Below are positions 36,471 through 44,747 of a stretch of DNA of 49,615 nt, piece by piece. A program made the translations under genes and the position numbers. Position 1 is the first letter of the stretch; each line of letters begins with the position of its first letter. The DNA is from Nitrososphaeria archaeon (lineage in GTDB: Archaea > Thermoproteota > Nitrososphaeria > Nitrososphaerales > JACAEJ01): assembly GCA_029775875.1 (NCBI GenBank), contig JARVKD010000005.1:1-49615 (forward strand). Direction: 5' to 3'. The notes beneath the pieces were generated by a model that did not search any database, was not told the origin of the DNA, and saw only the letters and a program-made list of their open reading frames with translations.

Positions 36471-37127
36471 TTACTCCAAAAATTCTCTTTTGATAAACGA
36501 AATCTTTGAGACTTCATCTATGTATGCCTCGGGGTCCATCTCTCGAACTAAAACTCTGTCCAGATCAATTATATATATAGCGTGCAGACGAGCATTCTTT
36601 ATTTCATCAAAGCTTACTGGAGGGTTTTTGTAATATTTATCACAAAGAGTTTTTACCTCCAGTATTTCATCAACCCTTCTATAACTGGGAGGTTTCTGAA
36701 AGACCTCTGGTATCTGCAATATGTTCGTGGGCAAGGTTCCAAGGCCAAACTTGTCTGAGAAGGCGCTATACCTTGCTATCTTGCTCGCAAGTCTGGCTCT
36801 ATTGTAAGTGGAAGGATCGAGAGCATGCTCTGGCGAAGTATAGCCTGTTTCTATCTCGATTATCAGCTTTCCCTCTCCCCTAACTCCAAAAAGGTCACAT
36901 ACTAGTATATCGCTCAATTGGTGCTCTACGTCTACATAATAGCCTCTTAAAATCAGATGCTTTGAGCATAAAAGTTCCATTACTGAGTGGTTTATCTTGA
37001 CCAAGTTCCTTCTATATAGCTCCATTAACCTATGTGCAACTTGCTCTAACTCGGATCTTACTCTAATGTCCTCATTTTCAGATATTCTCCTCAATAGAGT
37101 GTTTATATCTTCATCGAACTTCTCCAT
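36471..37127 (-). CDS. hypothetical, possible PD-(D/E)XK-fold protein
   Basis: VEHQLSDILVCDLFGVRGEGKLIIEIETGYTSPEHALDPSTYNRARLASKIARYS. Confidence 0.6.
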   Translation of the reverse strand: MEKFDEDINTLLRRISENEDIRVRSELEQVAHRLMELYRRNLVKINHSVMELLCSKHLILRGYYVDVEHQLSDILVCDLFGVRGEGKLIIEIETGYTSPEHALDPSTYNRARLASKIARYSAFSDKFGLGTLPTNILQIPEVFQKPPSYRRVDEILEVKTLCDKYYKNPPVSFDEIKNARLHAIYIIDLDRVLVREMDPEAYIDEVSKISFIKREFLE

Positions 37128-37220
37128 ATCAACCCTATTGACTACTCAGTACTTTTACTTTAATTGTGATAATTAAAATGGACCTAGATGCTTGAAATAT
37201 CTATGAAAAGAATCTGCACT

Positions 37221-37634
37221 TTATCTATAGGATTTCTGCTTTCTTCTCCTAGGGCCTGGTCCTCCAAACTTCTTTGGCTCTGTGCGCCTTGGATCTCCGG
37301 CTAGAAGGTGTTTGTTGAACTCTATAATCTTCTGTTTCAATTCTGAGCTTTTACTCCACTCCACGAGAGCTCGAGATATAGCTATGGCTGAGGCTTCAGC
37401 CCTACTCATGAAACCTCCACCCTTTACCTTCACATCTATGTCTACCTTGTCTCTTATATCTCCAGCCAACTGCAATGGGGTGAGTATGACTTCTCTCGCA
37501 ACTTCAGGTGTGACGATCTCTGCAGGGACTTTGTTTATCCTAACTCTACCACTCCCAGCAGAAATGGCAGCTGTTGCTCTTGCTGTCTTTCTTGAACCTG
37601 AATATAGTTTCACATTAGAGCTCGATTTACTCAC
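37221..37634 (-). CDS. rps9: ribosomal protein S9
   Basis: GSRKTARATA..., GGGFMSRAEA, GPGPRRRKQKSYR. Confidence 0.96.
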   Translation of the reverse strand: MSKSSSNVKLYSGSRKTARATAAISAGSGRVRINKVPAEIVTPEVAREVILTPLQLAGDIRDKVDIDVKVKGGGFMSRAEASAIAISRALVEWSKSSELKQKIIEFNKHLLAGDPRRTEPKKFGGPGPRRRKQKSYR

Positions 37635-38082
37635 CTTTCCAACCTAGCCTAAAGGACAACTCACCTAGTGTAAGATAGAAAGATAAAGGTTTTTTCGCTA
37701 TAGCATCTTCAAATTTGGTCTTTTCAAAAGTCTTGTACTGCTCAGGTACACCTATGTATACCCTCAATCTTTTCAAAGCCTCCAAGCCTTTGGCTTTGCG
37801 TATTGGAAGCATCCCACGAATCATCTTGCTCAGTATGGTATCAGGTCTTCTCGGATGAAAAGGGCCGTGACGGGGGCTTATTACACTACCAATCTCTAAT
37901 CTTTTTAAATACTCGTTTATGATGCTCGACTTGCTGCCTGATAGTAAGACTTTTTCAGCGTTCACAACAATCACTTTATTACCGTTCAGCAAAGATTTCG
38001 CTATATGGGAAGAGAGCCTTCCGGCTATGTACCCTTGAGCGTCTACAACCATGATTTTAGCGCTCTTCACGCTAGCCGCCAA
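37627..38082 (-). CDS. rpl13: ribosomal protein L13
   Basis: VVDAQGYIAGRLSSHIAK, RGMLPIRKAKGLEALKRLRVYIG. Confidence 0.95.
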   Translation of the reverse strand: MAASVKSAKIMVVDAQGYIAGRLSSHIAKSLLNGNKVIVVNAEKVLLSGSKSSIINEYLKRLEIGSVISPRHGPFHPRRPDTILSKMIRGMLPIRKAKGLEALKRLRVYIGVPEQYKTFEKTKFEDAIAKKPLSFYLTLGELSFRLGWKGE

Positions 38083-38431
38083 TCAAGATCACTCCTTTCC
38101 CATTAGGAAATTTTTTTATGAACTTGCTTAGTGGCATGGCGTTACCCCCTGCCTTTTGAATCTTCCAGTAAGCCTTTTCTGAGAAGCTATAAGCTCCAAT
38201 GGTTACTTTATGTGAGATAGTACCACCTCCAAGAATCTTACCAGGCACAAATACTAAATCGCCTTCCTTTGTCAGTCTAGAGACCTTTCCTATGTTCACT
38301 GCTGGTCTTCTTGAACTAGACTTCGACAAATATTCAATAGCAGCGAGCCAGATATGAGAGTTGCTTTTCTTGTATGCCTGTCTTAAGGTGTATATTGCAT
38401 TATTCAAAACAGGATTTTCGATTCTGCTCAA
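38072..38431 (-). CDS. rpl18e: ribosomal protein L18e
   Basis: GKVSRLTKEGDLVFVPGKILGGG. Confidence 0.93.
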   Translation of the reverse strand: MSRIENPVLNNAIYTLRQAYKKSNSHIWLAAIEYLSKSSSRRPAVNIGKVSRLTKEGDLVFVPGKILGGGTISHKVTIGAYSFSEKAYWKIQKAGGNAMPLSKFIKKFPNGKGVILIGG

Positions 38432-38432
38432 A

Positions 38433-39077
38433 CTACTTCACACTCTTTGATTTTTCTGAGAAATCTAAAAGTTTCTTATGTAAGATTTCGACCGCTTTAG
38501 TTAAGATTTCGCTGGCTGGGAGAGAGCCTGAAGATTCGATATACAGCATGTGAGTATCCTCCTCTTCAGAAATAGGCTTAAGGACTGAGACTGTCGTGGG
38601 TTGCCACTTTGCATGTTCTTTTCCTTTTCCTAATCTGGCATATGCTTCAAGTTTTATCACTTGTCTAGGGGCAAGCTTGACTATGGGTATGGAGCTGCTT
38701 ATGGGTTTTACAAACTTGTCTTCAGACTTTAAATCTCCAGAGTAAACAACCTTTGTCTTATCAGTGGCTTCAGCATCTAAAACTAGAAGAACTCTACATC
38801 TAGGGCAACCCAAAGGACTTTTGCAGTCACATTCTTCTGGCAGAACATATCTTTCAAGATCAGTCTTTAGGGGAATCAGACCGAGCCTATGGGCTAAAAG
38901 CTCGTCATACATTATGGAAGAGTTCTCGATTATTACAACCTCATCAATAGCCATTGTAGGCACTTCAGAGATGGCAAAACGGCGTATTGCATTAGCATAA
39001 CTCCTGTGAATGCCCTTGATCAACACTTTGATCTTCATTTCATCCTGCTCCAATACTTGTATTTTTACCAAGAACAA
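38433..39077 (-). CDS. rpoD: RNA polymerase subunit Rpo3/RpoD
   Basis: AIRRFAISEVPTMAIDEV, LAHRLGLIPL, CDCKSPLGCPRC. Confidence 0.95.
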   Translation of the reverse strand: MFLVKIQVLEQDEMKIKVLIKGIHRSYANAIRRFAISEVPTMAIDEVVIIENSSIMYDELLAHRLGLIPLKTDLERYVLPEECDCKSPLGCPRCRVLLVLDAEATDKTKVVYSGDLKSEDKFVKPISSSIPIVKLAPRQVIKLEAYARLGKGKEHAKWQPTTVSVLKPISEEEDTHMLYIESSGSLPASEILTKAVEILHKKLLDFSEKSKSVK

Positions 39078-39121
39078 AACCCTCCTATCAGTAATTTAAA
39101 TGCCATTTTAGGTTCAGTCTC

Positions 39122-39538
39122 TCAGGCTCTTCTACCCCTTCTACCGCCCGGTTTCCTAGTAGTATCATGAGGAATAGGTGTACAGTCTTCTATCCTTCCT
39201 ATCTTGAAGCCTGAGCGAGCCAAGGCTCTTATGGCTGCTTGAGCACCTGGGCCTGGAGTTCTAGGACCTGTACCGCCTACAGCACGGACTTTAATGTGTA
39301 GAGCATTAATGCCCTTTGCCTTTGCTATTTCAGCAACTGCTGTAGATGATTTCATAGCAGCATAAGGAGAAGATTCGAGCCTATCCGCCTTTACATGCCT
39401 CCCTCCCGAACTAAAGGCTATTGTCTCAGCGCCAGTCAAGTCGGTTATGTGCACTATGGTATTGTTATAAGAGCTATATATGTGGGCCAATCCCCACCTC
39501 TCTTTTGTTTCCGAGCTTTTCTCACTCATTTTATTCAC
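39122..39538 (-). CDS. rps11: ribosomal protein S11
   Basis: [40 protein letters not shown]-like ([19 protein letters not shown]). Confidence 0.96.
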   Translation of the reverse strand: MNKMSEKSSETKERWGLAHIYSSYNNTIVHITDLTGAETIAFSSGGRHVKADRLESSPYAAMKSSTAVAEIAKAKGINALHIKVRAVGGTGPRTPGPGAQAAIRALARSGFKIGRIEDCTPIPHDTTRKPGGRRGRRA

Positions 39539-40043
39539 CTTGAGCAGATATTGTTTGACTCTTAAGGGTGCTACTATCGCTCAACCTAACTTTATCATAT
39601 TCGTCTCTTTTTACCATGTATCCAGGTCTTGTGACGATTTTATCTCCTATCATTACATGACCATGGGTTATCATTTGACGAGCCTGATAAGGAGACAAAG
39701 CCATGCCTTTTTTCCAGACTACAGTTTGGAGACGCCTTTCTAACAGATTCTCAACTGTCAGGCCAAGGACATCGTCCAAACCTGATTTCAAATCCACTAT
39801 TCCCAAATTACTTAAGGATGATAAAAGTTCTTTTTCTTTCCTCTCTCTTATCTCATGGGGTGTTGCCAAAAGCATCCTCGCTTGTTTCCTTATCCTTGAA
39901 AGTTCTGTGTGTGCCTTCCATAGTTCACGCTTGTTTCTCAGCCCATAAGTGCCTATCATAAATAACTCTTGAGATAATTGATCGCTTCGCCAAGGATGCT
40001 TTGGTGCAGAATACTTCTTGCGAGGCTTTTTAGGATCTCCCAT
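39531..40043 (-). CDS. rps4: ribosomal protein S4
   Basis: [18 protein letters not shown] start at 40043; the track's 40169 start overlaps rps13. Confidence 0.95.
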   Translation of the reverse strand: MGDPKKPRKKYSAPKHPWRSDQLSQELFMIGTYGLRNKRELWKAHTELSRIRKQARMLLATPHEIRERKEKELLSSLSNLGIVDLKSGLDDVLGLTVENLLERRLQTVVWKKGMALSPYQARQMITHGHVMIGDKIVTRPGYMVKRDEYDKVRLSDSSTLKSQTISAQGE

Positions 40044-40048
40044 AATGA

Positions 40049-40513
40049 TCACTTTTGTTGTAATACTGGGGCGCCCTTCTTCACACCAACGGCTCTTCCC
40101 TTTCTCCCAGTAGTTCTTGTACGCTGTCCTCTTACCTTTAAGCCTAATGAATGCCTTACACCACGCCAACTCATTAGCATCTTTTCACGTTCTATCTCTG
40201 TCTTTAGAACAAAATCTAAGTCTGAACCTATGTAGTGGGAATTAACGCCTGTGTCTGGGGCTTTCTTATGGTTTAACATGAAAGCAGGAATGCCTATCTT
40301 ACTAGGATCTTTAAGACATTCTTGAATTTCAGAAATCTGCCCATCGCTAAGGGCTCCCAGCCTCATTCTGCTATCTATCTTAAGGGCATTGGTAATAGCA
40401 CTGGCTAAATTATGACTTACACCTTTAATATCTGTTAGAGCAACGGCTACCTTTTTCGTTCCATCTAAATCCTTCCCAGCGATTCTAACTATATGCTTGA
40501 ATTCTGAGGACAA
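40049..40513 (-). CDS. rps13: ribosomal protein S13
   Basis: HIVRIAGKDLDGTKKVAVALTDIKGVSHNLA; RGVRHSLGLKVRGQRTRTTGRKG. Confidence 0.96.
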   Translation of the reverse strand: MSSEFKHIVRIAGKDLDGTKKVAVALTDIKGVSHNLASAITNALKIDSRMRLGALSDGQISEIQECLKDPSKIGIPAFMLNHKKAPDTGVNSHYIGSDLDFVLKTEIEREKMLMSWRGVRHSLGLKVRGQRTRTTGRKGRAVGVKKGAPVLQQK

Positions 40514-40593
40514 AGATTATACACTTTTTGTGAATATTAGCCCTAAACATCTATTATAAATGTTTGCCGTTAACATAAATCGTTCTATCTCAG

Positions 40594-41535
40594 TCACGAT
40601 AAAACTTCGATGGAATCCACTTTACCATCGCCATTTAAATCGAATCCACGAATCACTATGGCCCATTTTCTTTCGTCATGATAATTCTTCAAGACCTCTC
40701 TAGTAAAGTTCGTTATGGCTATGACTGATGACTTCGTGCCTATATATCTTAGCCCTGCAAGAACGATTATGCTCTTCTTTTCATCATGAGGATTTGGAAT
40801 CTTAGCTATGAGTCCGTCATGATCGCCATTGAATGTTCTCCCTTGTGCATCTAATAGTCCAGCCCAGTAATTTTGCTCATTGAATCTGATTGGCAAATAC
40901 TTGTTGACATCTGCAGTGATAAGGTTCGTACCGGGACCGCCTATCAAGATGAGATTGTTTTTCTCTTCCTTCTCCGCTTTTACATCCACATCGAGCTTTA
41001 CAATAAAATCGTTTGGCATCTTACTGAATTGTCCAAGAAAGAAAGCAAGTTGAACTGCATAATGCCCGTCTCTCGCAGATGCCTTATATGGGCCATGAGC
41101 TTCAGGGGAACCAACGATTATACGCCCATCAAAAGCACTTGAATCTAAAAACTCATTAAAGAAAGAGATGATCTTTTCATCCACAAAGGCTGAACCTGAT
41201 AAGTTAAGTCTTTTCTCACCAAATGGTAACTCAACGCCAAAAGCTGGGTGAGTTACTTTATAGTACTTGGCCAATGCGCCTTTTATAGGTTCTTCTCTTT
41301 CAATAGATAAAAGCCCTATTTTATATAACTGCCTAATGTAATAGTAAACCTTTTGTTCATAAATCTTGAGAAACCTCGCTATTTCGGCAGGGTACATAGG
41401 CTTCTGAGCAAGAAGGTTGAGGATCTTCCAACTAAGGGGGTTTAAGGTAGGTCTCATAATCGATGGCTCATCGAAGATCACAATACTTTTCATCAAAGGA
41501 CCGTCTTTTCCTTCGATTATAAGCCTCTTTTTCAT
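40594..41535 (-). CDS. ArsR-like HTH regulator with S-layer-like domain and C-terminal EF-hand-type loop
   Basis: N-terminal HTH (PMYPAEIARFLKIYEQKVYYYIRQLYKIGLL); VIVGSPEAHGP; C-terminal DLNGDGKVDSIE. Confidence 0.65.
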   Translation of the reverse strand: MKKRLIIEGKDGPLMKSIVIFDEPSIMRPTLNPLSWKILNLLAQKPMYPAEIARFLKIYEQKVYYYIRQLYKIGLLSIEREEPIKGALAKYYKVTHPAFGVELPFGEKRLNLSGSAFVDEKIISFFNEFLDSSAFDGRIIVGSPEAHGPYKASARDGHYAVQLAFFLGQFSKMPNDFIVKLDVDVKAEKEEKNNLILIGGPGTNLITADVNKYLPIRFNEQNYWAGLLDAQGRTFNGDHDGLIAKIPNPHDEKKSIIVLAGLRYIGTKSSVIAITNFTREVLKNYHDERKWAIVIRGFDLNGDGKVDSIEVLS

Positions 41536-41735
41536 GAGTAAATTTAGTTAGGGACTATTATAAATTGTTTTTTAGTGGCTCTATTCACAAAAATTTAAAC
41601 CTAAGGCTACCGATTCTTGATTAATACAATCTCTAATAGGAACATTTGGGACCAAACGGAGAACGTCAGGCTTCCCAACTAATCTTTCTAGATTTTAAGC
41701 CTTTACTCGAACAAGTACTCAATTGAATTGCATGA

Positions 41736-42008
41736 TTAATCGGTCTTCTCCTTGCCAGTAGATTCTGTTTTAGTTGAAGCTTCTTGTGTTGAGGTGGTAA
41801 TTTCAGCTTCCATAGGTGCTGGCGGTGGCGTGGTAGCCATAGTCCAACCTATCCATGCTAGGATCCCTAGAATTACCAAGATGGCTATGAATGCAGATAT
41901 CTGTAGTACGAGTTGAGGAGCAACGAAGAATAGGAGCCAACCATAAACTATTATGCCTAAAACACTTGCAATCAATATCAAAGCTCCTATAACTTGATCC
42001 TTATTCAA
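41736..42008 (-). CDS. small membrane protein, two TM segments, charged tail
   Basis: VIGALILIASVLGIIVYGWLLFFV, ISAFIAILVILGILAWIGW. Confidence 0.55.
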   Translation of the reverse strand: MNKDQVIGALILIASVLGIIVYGWLLFFVAPQLVLQISAFIAILVILGILAWIGWTMATTPPPAPMEAEITTSTQEASTKTESTGKEKTD

Positions 42009-42274
42009 CGTCTCTCACCTCCTCCCTTTTGGTAAGCTGTATAACAACCTTGTGCATTATTAATCCCCATTTACTACCCATTCCATAAAGGCTCCCTCAT
42101 AAAGATTTCCTTAATCCAATAAATCATTCCTCTATAAATGGTTTTTTAATGGTCAATGAAAAACTCTCATCCTGATTACAAAATCAACATAGCCTACTTA
42201 AAAAGAGATTATAACGGCAATACATTAGAGTGCTATGGGATTTTTAAACCTCTTCATAAAAACTAGTCTTGGTT

Positions 42275-44035
42275 ATGTGTGGAATCATAGGATACGTCGG
42301 TGATAAAGACGCAGTTCCTATCTTAATGAATGGAATAAGGAGGCTTGAATATAGAGGATACGACTCTTGGGGTTTAGCTATTATCCAAGGAGAGATCAAA
42401 TTAATGAAGAATACAGGAAAGATAAGTGAAAGCGGGTCAAATTCTTTTGGACTTAAGGGAAATGTAGGCATTGCACACACAAGATGGGCTACTCATGGCG
42501 GTGTTACAAGAGAGAACGCTCATCCACATACTTCGTGTGGAAAAGAAATAGCCATAGTCCATAATGGAATAATAGAAAACTACCAAGAAATGAAGAAATC
42601 ACTATTAGCTGAAGGTCATAAGTTTACAAGCCAGACCGATAGCGAAGTAATAGCCCACCTTCTTGAAAAATTCTATAATAAATTCAAAGACATAAAGAAA
42701 ACTCTTTTAGCAACTGTAAAGAGGATCAAGGGAAACTTTGCTTTCCTCGCGATCTTTCAAGATGAACCTGATTTGATCTTAGGTGCAAGAAAAGACTCTC
42801 CTCTTGTAATAGGCGTGAGAAAAAATGAACTCTTCTTTGCTAGCGATGTTTTATCCTTTGTTGAATATACGGATAAGGTGATCTTTTTAGATAACTTAGA
42901 GGCAGTAATGGCAAAAAAGGATTCTTTAAAAATATTCGATTTTAATGGGAGAGAAGTTCGAAAAGGCATAACACAAGTAGCATGGGAAGCTTACGATGTA
43001 TCAAAGAAGGAGTTTACTCATTATACCCTTAAGGAGATTCATGAGCAATCAAGCACTATTAAGAATTCTCTTTACCAAGACCCAATTAAGTTAACGAAAT
43101 TTTGCAAATCTATCAAAGTAGCTAAGAAATTGTTCATAACTGCTTCTGGCACTAGCTTTCACGCAGGACTCTTAGCAAGGCATCTATTCTCAAAGATTTC
43201 AAAAGTTTACTGTGAAGCCATCCTGGCAAGTGAATTCAGTCAGGTAATGGACTGGGTGGACAAAGATACAGTTATTCTTGCTATTTCACAGAGTGGTGAG
43301 ACTGCTGATATTCTACATGCTGTTAGGGAAGCAAAAGAGAAAGGAGCAAAAATCCTCTCAATAGTTAATGTCATGAGTTCAACTCTCGATAGAGAGAGTG
43401 ATCTCACGCTTTATCTGAACTGTGGCCCAGAGATAGGCGTTGCAGCAACTAAGAGCTTCACAGCCCAACTTGCACTTATCTATCTTCTTGCCCTAACCAC
43501 GGTTGATGAAGTTGTTAACATAAATAAGCTCAAAAGGCTCAATGATTACGTTGAATTTATTCTTGAACAAAAAAACAAAATCATGAATATAGCAGAAAAG
43601 TACAAAGACAGCAGCGACTTTTACTTTATAGGTCGATCTGTCCACCATCCGATAGCATTGGAGGGCGCTCTTAAGCTCAAGGAACTCTCTTACATTCATG
43701 CTGAGGGAATGGCTGCTGGGGAGTTAAAGCATGGCACTCTTGCTTTGATAGATGAAAGAACTCCTGTCGTAGTGCTTAACCCGAAGGACCAGACTTACCA
43801 TGAGACTCTTAGCAATGCACTAGAAATGAAGGCAAGAGGGGCGAAGATAATAGGAATCTCGAATTTAAATAATGAAATTTATGATGATCTCATCCTTTTA
43901 CCTCAAATTGAAGAACTGCTTTACCCTATAATAGAAGTTATACCTTTACAGATGCTTGCATACTATATGGCTGTCAATAGAGGGGCGGATGTCGACAGAC
44001 CTAGGAACCTTGCAAAGTCTGTCACTGTAAAGTAA
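42275..44035 (+). CDS. glmS: glutamine-fructose-6-phosphate aminotransferase (isomerizing)
   Basis: N-terminal Cys nucleophile CGIIGYVG right after ATG 42275 (track TTG start unlikely); SIS domains; C-terminal AKSVTVK. Confidence 0.94.
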   Translation: MCGIIGYVGDKDAVPILMNGIRRLEYRGYDSWGLAIIQGEIKLMKNTGKISESGSNSFGLKGNVGIAHTRWATHGGVTRENAHPHTSCGKEIAIVHNGIIENYQEMKKSLLAEGHKFTSQTDSEVIAHLLEKFYNKFKDIKKTLLATVKRIKGNFAFLAIFQDEPDLILGARKDSPLVIGVRKNELFFASDVLSFVEYTDKVIFLDNLEAVMAKKDSLKIFDFNGREVRKGITQVAWEAYDVSKKEFTHYTLKEIHEQSSTIKNSLYQDPIKLTKFCKSIKVAKKLFITASGTSFHAGLLARHLFSKISKVYCEAILASEFSQVMDWVDKDTVILAISQSGETADILHAVREAKEKGAKILSIVNVMSSTLDRESDLTLYLNCGPEIGVAATKSFTAQLALIYLLALTTVDEVVNINKLKRLNDYVEFILEQKNKIMNIAEKYKDSSDFYFIGRSVHHPIALEGALKLKELSYIHAEGMAAGELKHGTLALIDERTPVVVLNPKDQTYHETLSNALEMKARGAKIIGISNLNNEIYDDLILLPQIEELLYPIIEVIPLQMLAYYMAVNRGADVDRPRNLAKSVTVK

Positions 44036-44043
44036 ACTTCGCA

Positions 44044-44292
44044 TTATGTGGCTGTATAGACAATATCGCCCTCTCTAACTCTTTGAACTACCTTTAAGCC
44101 TACAGACTTTCCTGCCTCAGCAGACTGAACATCTTGATGCTCTATCTGCATGGATTCTACCATCTGCTCGAAATTAGTTGTGCTTCCTCTTATCAGAATC
44201 TTATCCCCAACTTTTAGAGGCGCTTTTAGCTCTACTACAGCAACTCCTATCTTCGGATAATAATGTGTAATCTTACCTATTTCTCCCATCAC
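44044..44292 (-). CDS. stand-alone EF-Tu domain-2-like beta-barrel protein
   Basis: GKITHYYPKIGVAVVELKAPLKVGDKILIRGSTTNFEQMVESMQIEH. Confidence 0.7.
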   Translation of the reverse strand: MMGEIGKITHYYPKIGVAVVELKAPLKVGDKILIRGSTTNFEQMVESMQIEHQDVQSAEAGKSVGLKVVQRVREGDIVYTAT

Positions 44293-44529
44293 ATCTAACT
44301 ATACAAATACTAAGTATATTAAATTTAATAGTCAAGAAAAAATATTTTCATATTGGAAATTGCTCATGAAGCAAGGGTCAAAATTTTGATGATTCTTATA
44401 GGAAAAAGTATCGTGATGGTATTAAATGGCTTATTAATAAACCAGTTTTGCCATTTGTCCCATTAGTATTTAGAACTTCTCATTATCTGACATAAAATCT
44501 TAAGACCAAGGGGAAGTAATACACTGCTA

Positions 44530-44736
44530 ATGAGTCAGAAGCTGGTGTATCAGTTAATTAAGGAATTAGGCGGTACAGCTTTTCCAAAACAAATAATCGA
44601 ATTGGCTAAAAAAAGATATCCCGACAGTAAGCTATACGCCTACATCTATACTCGACTACAAAGTCTAGCAAAGTGGGGATATATTAGGAAGAACCCTGAT
44701 GGTAGTTGGTCAATAATGGCTGAATTACCATGCTGA
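44530..44736 (+). CDS. small winged-helix-like protein
   Basis: GTAFPKQIIELAKKRYPDSKLYAYIYTRLQSLAKWGYIRKNPDGSW. Confidence 0.55.
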   Translation: MSQKLVYQLIKELGGTAFPKQIIELAKKRYPDSKLYAYIYTRLQSLAKWGYIRKNPDGSWSIMAELPC

Positions 44737-44747
44737 AAAATTAATTG

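Noticed and set aside
38700-38900. RpoD CDCKSPLGCPRC considered as an Fe-S cluster site
   Set aside because: Better explained as the usual Rpb3/RpoD Zn-binding loop; the 214-aa protein seems too short for the additional ferredoxin-like domain.
39531-40169. Track ORF for S4 overlapping S13 by >100 nt
   Set aside because: First 42 residues are not S4-like; [18 protein letters not shown] at 40043 is the natural start and removes the overlap.
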